This document shows positions 34,444 through 47,900 of a DNA stretch of 64,000 bases, in pieces (position 1 is the first letter of the stretch; the number at the start of each line of letters is the position of its first letter). The notes beneath the pieces are model-generated. The model made no database searches. It worked only from the letters and a program-made list of their open reading frames with translations, and had not been told where the DNA came from. The stretch lies in NCBI GenBank assembly GCA_947044405.1, contig CAMRHE010000359.1, forward strand, positions 806,001-870,000. The letters are read 5' to 3'. Both the position numbers and the translations under genes were made by a program. Origin of the DNA: Leptodactylus fallax (taxonomy: Eukaryota; Chordata; Amphibia; Anura; Leptodactylidae).

Positions 34444-37400
34444 GTAAGTAACACTATAGTCAGATTTTTGGCACCTATAATAACACAGGGGTTAATGAAT
34501 CACATATCATACAACAGAGAAATAGCATAACTATTGTATACAGAGTTTTGAGAAGCCCAGGACAAATAAATAAGATATAAGGGATTGTGTTACTGTACAA
34601 TAGATAGTATGTACAGTAAGAGAAGTCTTAACCATGTAATGCACCACATCATACAAGGCTAGGACAAGGGGTAGGTATAGTAATTCTCTTCACTATGGTG
34701 GTTTTAGGGTGGTGACAATTGTGGTAAAAAATATAAGCCTTTATATAATCCTTTATTTCTTTGTACAACTAATAAGATCCTGTGACCAACCAGATGTAAT
34801 GCAAAAGGTGCGCGAGCAATCCAGCAATTATTTAGTAAAGGGACTGTACCAGTTATACAGGAATAGCCTTTCATTATATGACAGATACCTACTTTCCTTT
34901 TCTTTCCTGGAAACCTGATGGTCCCATTATCAGTCAAAACGGATCATAATGGATTCATCTGGTCCATCATGGGGAAAAAAAATGGAAACCATGCCTAAAT
35001 AATTTTGTGAACCCAATGTATTCATTGTTAGTCCATAAATAGAGTCTACTTTTTGTGAATTTACTTGCACAGTACCACCGATCAACTTAGCTCTTGCATC
35101 CTATTTCTAGATGGAATGATAAAGTGGTGGGACCTGGACAGTGGACATCTGTGTCAGTCAGCGGCAGAACATTCGGGGATGGTCACCCACCTCTTATACT
35201 GGGCAGAGACGAAGCTAGTCTTCTCATCATCAAATGATGGTACTCTGATTGTCTGGACCTCTGGAGCCGTTGTGTTAGATAAGATCAGGGTACGTATAGA
35301 TCTCTTAAATGTTTGAAAGAGCATAGGCATACAGCTTTATGTAAAGCCAAACTAGAGAAACCAATCACTGGTTACATAATATCCACAAGGGGTCTTTCTA
35401 TTCTAACATTATCTGCTCTCCATGACCTGCCCCAACCAATTGGTCTTAAATCTGCTCAAAGATTTCTCAGGTTCACAAATTATTATCAATGATCTATCAC
35501 AAATTTTTTACAGATGATGCCTATTCTTACCACTTTAAGCCTAAGCCCCCATATTGCGAAAACGCAGTTGGTTTTTTTTTTTTGCTGATTTTGCTCAGTT
35601 TTTTTGAGCCAAAGTCAGCACTGGTGGCCCAAAGACTGGATGCAGCTATAGCCATATTCCATCATCCAGACCACAACTTATCATTTCCTCCAGAAGTTGA
35701 TACTACCACAATGGGTGTTGGAGTGATACTTATTCTTCTGTCTGGAAAGAACAAATAAGGGTGTTTTTTTTTTTTCTTTACAAAAAATTTCTCCTTCCAA
35801 GAAAAATTATCAGTCATTGTGAGCTACTGGCAGTGAAACTAACCTTAAAAGAATGGTAACATCTTAATTTCTGGTCACCACGGTTATGGAACACAATAAC
35901 GTGAAGTCAACCCATAGGGTCAATCTACATCAGGCACATTGGGAGCTTATATGATTTGATTTACTTTTACATATCTAGCTGAGAAAAATTACTTTGTATA
36001 TACTGTACTGTTCCCGGATATTTTGATTCTTTCAACTCTCTTTTTGAAGACCTGCCATATGTTGCTAGTAAGAGCTGAACTCCTGCTGCAACCAGAGTTT
36101 CCATGATAAACACACAGAAAGAAAAGTCTTTTTGTGTCCTCTTCTTCACATTGTAAAGTAGTGTTCTGGCCCATTTTTCCCAATTCTCTGAACATCTTGG
36201 TGAAGACTAGAGCACCTGCAAGCTCTTTACCTTCCACTATTTGGCGGCCAAATTGGAAACGTAGATGATAACTTCGGCCCCTCCATATTTATCTTCTTGG
36301 TTTGCATTCTCTCTACTTTCTCCCTCTCTACAGCATGTTTATTAGTGAAGATGTCACTTAGTTTTTCTTATTCTCTATCTTTACCTACTGTCTTTTATAG
36401 CAATGCACAATAGTTTTATACTTCTATCATATACTGGGCTCAGCTATTACTAACCATCACTTTTTGTTCTTGCTTTTCAATACTTCAGTAAGTAAGACAT
36501 CTAAAGCAAGTCTGGTTTGATTTTTTGCTTTTAGTATCACAGAGCTTTCTTATTGCATTCCCTTATACTGTATTCAGGTCACAGCACTGGGATGTCATTT
36601 ATATTTTCTACCACAAGGAGGCGTATTGCAGGGCTGACACTTATTGATGCACTCTTTCTGTTTAGTTGTTCTTATAGTTGTGTGATCTATTCTAATGATT
36701 TTATGAGCATTGACATACCCTTTTCTTTTAAGAGATATACAGCAACAAAAATGGCATTTATTTATAGATAAAGAGTATACATAGGAGCCTACAAAAATGA
36801 GATGCTGCTTCTTATTAAGAAAATTAACAATTAAAAAACTGTTGCATACATTAATTTTTAGTAAAAGGGTACCTAACATTTCAGATGACTTTGCAGCATA
36901 ACATGCTATGTGTGTATGCCCGAGGAGTAATACTGTATGTGTACTCTACAATTTACAGCATTTTCGACCTCTCTCTACTTCTCAGTTGCCCTGTGTTGGT
37001 GGATCATATACACTGTATACAGAGTAAACAGGAGACTTTCATCAACTATCTCAGAAGCAGCAGCAGTAGCATATCAGACACACACTGAGAAGTGTAGATG
37101 TGAATCAGAAGCTGTAATATAGTAACAACTCTTATTGTTAACTGCTACAGGCAGAGATATAGATTGAAGTTCCAGGGCCCCATTGTAAAATCTGTAATGG
37201 GGCCACTACCTTACCTACAGGACATCGTTCCCCTAGTTTCTGCTACTCTTTTACTTGGCTCCTTTTCCCCATTTCCTCCCCATAGACTACCATGGACACG
37301 TGTAGTTTGATACTATTGTGAGCTGCTGTTCATCTTGGGAGACCAAGACAGATTCAATAGAGATTTAAAAGTTTAGTTGAGGGTTGGGGTGCTGGAATAA

Positions 37401-40400
37401 AGCCCGGTAAGTTCAGAAAGAGGAATATAAGGAATATTACAAAGTTTCCTATATTCATGTACAGTATACTATTGATTTATGCACAGTTTGCTGAAAAGTT
37501 AATGGTCATTTAAATTGTAAAGGAACTTATAGTAACAGGACTTGTTATCGAGCAATAGTTAGACAGAGTCTACATGGCTAGTAAAGCAGCCTATATGATT
37601 AATATTATTAAATTGATTTATTTTCATATGCTTGTGTCCATCAGCTCGGAGGTCCCATCTTTAGCATTGCAATAAACCTCAGAAGACATCTTTTGGTTTG
37701 TGGATTCAAGAAACATCTTTCTGTTTATCCTCTGGATGAGCAAAAGACCTGCGGACATGTTATAAACTTGAAGAAGAGCTTTTCAGACTATCAACATACT
37801 GACATCGTATCATGTGTTGTGTCTCTAGACAATCATATCTATACAGTAGGGTATGTACGGAACATAAAAAATGCAATATGCAAACTTAAGGCTGAAGCTT
37901 CACATTCCAGAAATGCTGCGTTTTACATTACCTGCAAAGTGGATTGGATTCTGTCTAATCCCATCCACACATTGTAGGAAAAAATCCGCAGAAGAAAAGC
38001 TACGTTTTAAAAAACGTTCACATTTTTGAAAGTCACAGCATGTCAATTTTCCCCGTGGAAACGCTGGTGTTTTCCATCTAGGTATAATAGGGGCAGAAAG
38101 TCCGCAGAGGAAAATGCTGCAAAATGGCAATGAAAAACGCCGCAGAAAAAAATGTGATGCATTTCTGCCATGGTTTTGTTACGCTTTGCTACTTGGGGCC
38201 TTAAGCTATAGGATAATTTTTACCTATTTTGTATGTAGTCTATTAGGAAAGGACACAGGCTATATTTAATAGAACAGAAGTAAAATTAAAATATACTACA
38301 ATACAGAAGTATTCCTGTATATTATATTTTTGCGAACAAACCATTGCATGTTCCCTACAGGGGCTAAACTTACAAGGAAAAAAAGTTTAAGGCTGAGGCC
38401 CCATGTTGCGGAAACTCAGCTTTTTTTTTGTTGCCTTTTTATGAGCCAAAGTTAGGAGTAGATTGAGCAGAAGGTAGAAGTAAAAGAGCTTCCTATATAT
38501 TTCCCATTTCTTGTGTAGCCATTCTTGGCTTTGGCTAAAAAAAACGCAGCAAAATCTGCAACAAAAAAAGCTGCGTTTCTGCAACGTGGGGCCTTAGCCT
38601 TAGGAAACGCAGCTTTTTTTTTGTTGCAGATTTTGCTGCGTTTTTCTGAGCCAAAGCCAGGAGTGGCTTGAAAAGGAATGGGAAACATATAGGAAGCTCT
38701 TAGACGTTTCACTTTTGTTAAATCCACTCCTGACTTTGGCTCATAAAAATGCAACAAAAAAAAAAAAAAAGCTGTGTTTCCGCAACAGGGTGCCTTAGCC
38801 TAAGAAAGTTTTTTTAAAACATACTAAAAACTTAAATCACTACACTTCCCTATTTCTAATAAAAATATATAGTGGAATTTATAGCAAAAAATGACAGTAA
38901 ATAAATTTAAATGTTAAAAAATTGCTATTGTTGAATCTGTAAATGTTTGAGCTATTAAACTATTATGTTATCTATCCACAAATGGCGAATACCTTGTCTG
39001 CCATAAAAATTGAACAAAAAACGTTTGTACCCCAAAATAGTATCAATAAAACCTAGAGTTTGACCCACAAAAAGCCTTCAAACAGCTCCATTGATCAAAA
39101 AATAAAAGAGTTGTGGCTGTCAGAAAATAATAAATGTGTTATTTCTATAGGTATACTGACCGGCAGAATGCAGTTAACATGTCATTTGTACCAAAGAGTG
39201 AATAGTGTAAAATAAACCTCAGTATCTAATGGCACAATTGCATTTTTCCCATGCTCCCCACAAATAATTTGTGCAATACAGTTATATGGAACACTGGTAC
39301 AACTCTTCTTGCACCAAGCAAGCAAGCCCTCATACGAATGTCACCTCACTGGGTCTTTGGGGGATTTGTAAAATTCACTTGTTTCTCAGGCAGGAATGTG
39401 GTTTTTTTTACAATGGCTATTTACAGTATGTTTTTATAGCAGGTAACAATTACAATTCTAAGACATTGCTGTTACTTTTATTCAGCTACGACAGAAAGAT
39501 CTTAATATTTGATACTTATCAAACTCCAGACAAGACATGTCTCAAGGTAGTGCATAGTAATTCTCGTGCCCATGATGCTGGAATCACCCATCTTCTTCTT
39601 GTCCGTGAACGTGAGAGCACAAGGTATGAACACTGAACAAAAAGTATTGCCTTAGCATCATTTTGAGCTGATGCAGTTTAATATATATTTTCACACATTT
39701 TCACGTCATGCACAGTGTGAGCACAGAACCTGTATGGAGGCATATGGAAACCATATGGTTCTGTACCTCTTTTTGTAGGTATTCCCACCTAGAAGAAATC
39801 CTTTTATGGGGAACTACCTCTCAATTATAATATATGATTTTTCTATATTCTGATAAATACAGATATAAGCAGAAATGACTTGCATGTGCCTTCATATGGG
39901 ATCAGAGGCATACACAACTACAGTATGTTCCCAGACACCTTGGGTATTGTATTATAGAGTAGATGGAGCCATGTCTCACACTGAATTTAGTTTTGACTTT
40001 TACATAAAGGGACACTGTACCTCAAACTAAAGTTCTCCATAAAGGAAATTCATGTGTCAGTCACTCACTTTTTCTTGTCACTTCTATCTCTGTCTATCAC
40101 ATTGAGGCCATTGCGTAGCTGTAGTGTATATCAGGCTTCAGTGACATGCTTTATCTACTTATGTTTATGGGGATCAATATGTCACTTATACAGACATCTT
40201 TATAATGAAGTTTAGATTGAGTGTTCCACATGTTTACTGTATTACAGTTATTACTGGATTACATAGCAGGAAAATATAGAGGAAAGAATAATCTCCGCAG
40301 CAGGCAGAAATGGTTCTATCTCTAGCTGCGTGTGGACAAAATGGGATTGATAGCCAAGCACAGAGGAAACACAGGACAAATCTACATTTCAATAGAGAGG

Positions 40401-40543
40401 CTGACCTTATGCAGAAAGCAAGTGCACTATGCATAAAATAAATGTAGAGCGTGATAGACAACCTATTGGGGGGGGGCAAAAATGGAAAGTTGTGTTTCTA
40501 CTAAAGTGCTTCTTTAATTTCAGTAACAAGCTTATCATTGTAT

Positions 40544-40576
<33 letters not shown>

Positions 40577-43500
40577 AGAGTAAGACCAGCCAACAACTGT
40601 TTTTCCTGACCCTCCACACCTACTCTTTCCCATACTCCCCATGAATACACTAAACTTGCTTAAAATCACAGAATTGGTCCCAAGCAAAGAAAATAAAATA
40701 TAACTTTTATTAAATAACCACTAAAATATCCAACCGAATTATAAATAATCGACCTATCTAAATATGCAAATATACACACAAGGTTGAAGAGAGCATATTC
40801 AACCTAGTTGATCTCAGACAGTGGAAAGAGGTCTAAATGCTAAATTGACTCTAGATAAATATAAATGTCGACCAAGTATGTCAATAAAGCTACATAACCT
40901 CATATCCTCTCCACACTTAAACTGTTGATATCATTTAAAATATACAAGCGGTCGACCGCTTAACAGTACTGGAGCTTACCATCTGAGCTCCAGGAATCGT
41001 GGTTTTAACCGCGTCTTCATTCATCTTTGCATCTGTGCATCTGTATATTTTCTTGGGACATATCTTAGTCTCAGTTCACATTATTAACTCCTGATGAACC
41101 TTTATAGAAAGGGGAAACGCGTAGAGGTAGTTTGAGACTCTGTTTGGGGACAGGAATGTCTCATAGGAGCATTATTTGACATTAGAGGGCTTGTATATTT
41201 TAGTTGATATCAACAGTTTAAGTGTGGAGAGGATATGAGGTTATGTAGCTTTATTGACATACTTGGTCGACATTTATATTTATCTAGAGTCAATTTAGCA
41301 TTTAGACCTCTTTCCACTGTCTGAGATCAACTTTGTTTTACTAGGTTGAATATGCTCTCTTCAACCTTGTGTGTATATTTGCATATTTAGATAGGTCGAT
41401 TACTTATAATTGGGTTGGATATTTTAGTGGTTATTTAGTAAAAGTTATATTTTATTTTCTTTGCTTGGGACCAATTCTGTGATTTCAGGTTTTATATTAG
41501 TGGTTCTGATTCACCGTCTGTGAATTCACTAAACTTGCTTACAGTCAAGTGGCACAATACTATTGTATATTTTTTGCTAATAGGGCAGCAGAACTATCCC
41601 TATACTATGCTGCCCAGACTGTCCACTCCCTGCTTCACCATTCCTCACCTGTGTACTCCAGGAATAGTAGGCGCGATGCAATGACGTCACTCACACCTGC
41701 AACTCCCTGAAGCATCCAAGAGCAGAGACTTCACTGTGGTGGCAGCTGGAGGAGGAAATTAAACTGGGGGCAGATGGAGGAGGAAATTAAACTGGGGGCA
41801 GATGGAGGGGGACATTAAACTGGGGGCAACTGAAGGGAGATATTAAAAGCTGGAGGGGGACATTAAACTGGGGGCAACTAGTGGGGGACATTTAAATATG
41901 GGGCATATCATGTTAGGGTGGCTGCATTATACAGTGTGGGGGCACAAAGAGAAATGGATGGGAATTGGCATGGTCAAAGTAGAAGTCGGTGTGGCTAAAT
42001 TCACCACGGCATGCTATGCGTGGGGCACGTTCCATCCATTTCTGTCCTTTGAAAGTTGGGAGGTATGCATTCATAGGTTATAGCCTGCAGTCAGCAGTAG
42101 TAAAGACATTTCTCATGGTCTTTTAATGGTGTTTCTACAAACCCAGTGGTTTTTATTTGTGGTTTTATAAGTGAACTCATTACTTCTGTCGCTTGTGATG
42201 TTGAATGATGGGAAACCGCTGTAACATAACTGGACTGCTTAGATGTGGCAAGTTATATAAAGTAGACTTTGAAAGATGTCCAATCCTCTGACATGTATTC
42301 CAGTAATATATAGAACTCTATATCTAATGGAATAAATATAAATGAATTAATATAGAAATCAATCTATTTGGGGTGTTCCTGCGATCCACATTTATGGCAA
42401 TTGACATTAGTGGTAATAATTGTTTGTCATGGGATAAATCCTTTAAAATTTGAGGTCTTGACTGGAGTTAGGCTCAATATCCCCTAACCAGGAATGTTTG
42501 CAGATGTTCATATATAGGTCCAGTTTTAATGCAATGTTATTATATTCCTGGACTGAACAGTATTATATCTGAATTGTTATACTTGTTATTACCTATATTA
42601 TAGGTTTCTTACAGGGTCTTTTGATCAAACAGTTGGTGTTTGGTCACAGGATGGTCAACTGATCCAGAGGCTTCAACAGTTCTCGGGTGAAATCACTGGC
42701 ATGTGTTATGTTCCTGCTTTGAAAACAGTGTGGATCACCAGTGGTAATAGTCAGCCAGTAGTACTGGACCCGCGCTCTGGAGATATTGTAAGTAAGCATG
42801 TCATGTCATGGAAAACTGAAATCAAGAAATGAAATTGAAATGTTTGAATGCTTATTACATATTGTATGCATATATTGAAGAGAGCACTCCAGTAGCTTTT
42901 TTGAGTCATTATATTATCTGAAAGACCATCCGCTCAGTAGTAATAGTTGTCTATTCACAGTGTCTTTTCTTATCTTGCTTTCACCATCTCAAAAAAGGTA
43001 CATGACCACAGTGTGACCCCTTTTTCTAGCATGGGTTGCTGTGTAAACAGAAGGTCTCTCTCGTTGCCTCCATACACTATTAAGAACTACTATGTGACCT
43101 CAGATTCATCAAAGCACCCTTGTTCTTCTGCCCTACCTCCCCTCTCCTTCTCTGACTTTCACATAATTTGTTCCCTATAACCCCCCTCTCACATACCGCC
43201 CGTTGTTCCCCCTTCTCTAATAGTTGGGTCACCATGCCCCCATTACATCCCCTAGTGTTATTATCAACAGTTTGTCCAGTTTTCAGGACCAGATAGAGTA
43301 AGGTATTTAGTATTATGAGCTCTGCATGTTTTGCAGAAACAAAAATAGACATGTATACAGGTACTAGATATGGGTACTAGCACTAGACCTGGATACAGAT
43401 GTTAGACATGGGTGACAACATCAGCAATTGCATATTTTGAATCTACTTCTATGAGAACCTTGCACAGCTAAACAAAAATGCTGGAGTGTTGAATAATAGG

Positions 43501-44926
43501 TTTGATGAACACACATTCATGTATTGCATCAACTCTCAGAAGGTACTGCTGAGGTAAAGCTAGTAACATTCCACTTTTTTCTGTCTTAGATTTCCAGTTT
43601 TGTGGATACCTTCCAAAGCCATGATGACAGTCCCCAAATAAAACAGTTAATATGCCTTCCTGAGACAAGTCATGTGGTTGGTGAGTTAGATATGAAAAGC
43701 ATCGAAAAGCATGAAACAATCTTTCCATAAAATGGAACCTAACATTAGCTTTTATAGACTCAATTACAGAATGGGTCTTTGTAGCCTTTCTTTTTTTTTT
43801 TTTTTTTTTTTTCATTCTGGGAAAATAAAAAATTCTACTTGACAAATAAAAACATATTTTTAATGTATATTAGTAACTTAGAGCTCAGGTATCAATGTGT
43901 TAAACTAGTTTACCCTTATGATATAGTAATGACACCATCAAACCCCTGTGTCTATCAGCTGGTTTCAGAGTTCTCTAGCATAGAAATTAAATTTCACATG
44001 TACTGGGAAAGATTTACCAAAATTGGTGCAATTACAAAAAAAAATGTGGGCATTTGGTTCCCGTTCCCCTTGTAACAGTTCACTGTGTATTATGAATGTC
44101 CCTGATATGGCATGAAATTCAAGGCAAATTCAGTGTGATTTTCACTGGATTTCTGCACATCACTGCAAAAATACAGTGTAGTTACACAAAACTGCATGAA
44201 AGATGCATGGGCTTGCATTGGATTTACCATAATATTGTGCAAGCACAGCTTTTGAGTACAATTTTGTGACACTTGAAGCAGAAAAAGTCACAGAACCATA
44301 TGTGTAAGTATACCACAGATACGTTGTACCTATTATGCAAGTTCCTTTAACTTCTCGATCTGTGTTTATACACAGCAGAAAAGTTGCAGAAGTTTCTTAT
44401 ATTGAAAAATCCATTCCTTACACATAAATGGGGTTGTTTCTGCAGCATGCGAACAACTACATGCTGAATGTAGATGTGATTTAGCATTTAAAGATAGAAA
44501 TGATCATGGTTTATTTCCATGTTTAGGCTCAACAAGGAACCAGGTGGCCGTGTGGAAATACCATAGTGCAGGCTGTGTCACTATATTACATGCCAAACAC
44601 CCCCTAGAATGTCTCTCTTACAGTAAGTGTGGACGTTCTCCAGTTCATGTGAGCCAGGCTTATGATTCTCCTGACTCTTCAGATGTCGATGGCAATACCA
44701 GTGGCATGTCATATTTGTGTATTTTTATTTTCAATTGCTTTAGGCCTCCTTCTCATATCTAAAATTTCTTCAGTATTTTTAAATGCATGTAAAAAAAAAA
44801 CAATGAATTTGAAGCATTTTTAAACACAGCGTTTATAAGCATTTTTGATGCCTATTTGTGGCATACTTTTTTCTGGTTTCTTTAGCGAAGCCAATGGGAA
44901 AAAAAATCCAGGAAAAAACACCAAAC

Positions 44927-44980
<54 letters not shown>

Positions 44981-47900
44981 GTGCCTTGAGAAAGTATTCG
45001 CGCCCTTGAACTTTTCAACCTTTTGCCACATTTCAGGTTTCAAACATAAGGATATAAAATTTAAATTTTTTTGGTGAAGAATGAACAACAAGTGGGACAC
45101 AATTGTAAAGTGGAACGAAATTTATTGATTATTTTAAACTTTCGTAAAAAATAAAAAACTGAAAAGTGGGGCGTGAAATATTATTCGGCCCCTTTACTTT
45201 CAGTGCAGCAAACTCACTCCAGAAGTTCAGTGAGGATCTCTGAATGATCCAATGTTGTCCTAAATGACTGATGATGATAAATATAATCCACCTGTGTGTA
45301 ATCAAGTCTCCGTATAAATGCACCTTCTCTGTGATAGTCTCAGGGTTCTGTTTAAAGCACAGAGAGCATCATGAAGACCAAGGAACACACCAGGCAGGTC
45401 CGTGATACTGTTGTGGAGAAGTTTAAAGCCGTATTTGGATACAAAAAGATTTCCCAAACTTTAAACATCCCAAGGAGCACTGTGCAAGCGATCATATTGA
45501 AATGGAAGGAGTATCAGACCACTGCAAATCTGCTAAGACCCGGCCGTCCCTCTAAACTTTCATCTCAAACAAGGAGAAGACTGATCAGAGATGCAGCCAA
45601 GAGGCCCATGATCACTCTGGATGAACTGCAGAGATCTACAGCTGAGGTGAGAGAGTCTGTCCATAGGACAACAATCAGTCGTACACTGCACAAATCTGGC
45701 CTTTATGGAAGAGTGGCAAGAAGAAAGCCATTTCTCAAAGATATCCATAAAAAGTCTTGTTTAAAGTTTGCCACAAGCCACCTGGGAGACACACCAAACA
45801 TGTGGAAGAAGGTGCTCTGGTCAGATGAAACCAAAATCGAACTTTGTGGCCACAATGCAAAACGATATGTTTGGCGTAAAAGCAACACAGCTCATCACCC
45901 TGGACACACCATCCCCACTGTCACACATGGTGGTGGCAGCATCATGGTTTGGGCCTGCTTTTCTTCAGCAGGGACAGGGAAGATGGTTAAAATTGATGGG
46001 AAGATGGATGGAGCCAAATACAGGACCATTCTGGAAAAAAACCTGTTGGAGTCTGCAAAAGACCTGAGACTGGGACGGAGATTTATCTTCCAACAAGACA
46101 ATGATCCCAAACATAAAGCAAAATCTACAATGGAATGGTTCACAAATAAACGTATCCAGGTGTTAGAATGGCCAAGTCAAAGTCCAGACCTGAATCCAAT
46201 CGAAAATCTGTGGAAAGAGCTGAAAACTGCAGTTCACAAACGCAGCTGTTTTCCAAGGAAGAATGGGCAAGAATTTCAGTCTCTTGATGTGCAAAACTGA
46301 TAGAGACATACCCCAAGCGACTTGCAGCTGTAATCGCAGCAAAAGGTGGCGCTACAAAGTATTAACTTAAGGGGGCCGAATAATTTGGCACGCCCCACTT
46401 TTCAGTTTTTTATTTTTTACAAAAGTTTAAAATATCCAATAAATTTCTTTCCACTTCACGATTGTGTCCCACTTGTTGTTGATTCTTCACCAAAAAATTA
46501 AAATTTTATATCCTTATGTTTGAAGCCTGAAACGTGGCAAAAGGTTGAAAAGTTCAAAGGGGCCGAATACTTTCGCAAGGCACTGTATATGTAGACCTTT
46601 CAGTGTTTTGCCATAGACTGTAGCATTTTGACCTAAAATACATGCTAAAAAACAACAAAATCATGCCCACACAAAAGTAAAAATAATTAACAAAGTTTAT
46701 TAACAAATAAATAAAATACAAAATACAAATGAACAAACACATGAGGGAATACAGGAAAAAAACAATAAATAATGTGTAGAAAGGCATGAAGTTCAGGGTA
46801 TCAGATAAATAAATAATCATGGCAAAGCACTTTCACAAATGCACTTGAGATAATTTGAAATAGCATTATTGGCCCATTTTTTGTTCATATATTTCTAAAA
46901 TACATGCTATTAAAAGCTCCAATGAAAACTTCCCTAAAAACACTGCAAAACGCTATATGTGTATCAAGTAGAAAAGAGTTTTGTAGTCACCTACATTTAA
47001 GCCTACATTCACACAGCTGAGGTGCGAAAGGACTGTGAAAAACATTCATCTCGGGGGGGCACCAGATTCCTCATACAGTTGAGTGTATTATTGAGGGGTT
47101 AATGGAAACAGACAAAAATAGGACATGTTCCAATTTTTGATGGTCCGTGGAAACAGACAGTCGAAAAAAAATCAGTTATATGAATAGCCCCTATTCACAT
47201 GCATGGAATTTAAAGGGGTTTTGAAGGACTCAAAAACATGGCTGCTTTCTTCTTCTCAGTAAGTGACATCATATCTGTTGGTCACATAGCAATGCCACAT
47301 TTCCATCCCATTAAAATGAATGGGACTGAGCTGTAAAATGTTCATGTGAATGACAGACATGATGTCACTTCCTGCGAAGAAGAAAGCAGCCAAGTTTTTG
47401 AAGTCCTGCAGAAACCCTTAAATGCTGCTGTGTGACAGACATTAAAAAAACAGTTGTCCCATGGGTGATATTCACTGTCGTGTAAATATAGGGTAGGGCC
47501 TTGTTTACACTGAATACACTATTCCCAACAGATGGATTCAGATAAAAAATACAATCGTTTACAAATGGAGGCTATTAGCAACATTAGTATTAGTATGCCT
47601 TTACATTGGCATATATTGTAACTTAAATCAAGAAATCCTTAAACATATACATCTGACAGCAGACTCAAATGGTATGTGAACAGAGCCTTAGGCATATCAC
47701 TTGAGGTATACCCCATTGTAATACCCCATTGAGTCTGGGCTCCTGTTCCTGATGCAGAGGTGGCATGAACAGTCACTTCCATAGTGATGGACAACATGCA
47801 AATAGCCAGCTATAAGTAATACTCACTTCATAATATTTTTTTTTACTTTTTATTTTCCAGCTGGAAAGCAATTGCTGTTACTTTTCACTGGTGACAGCAG

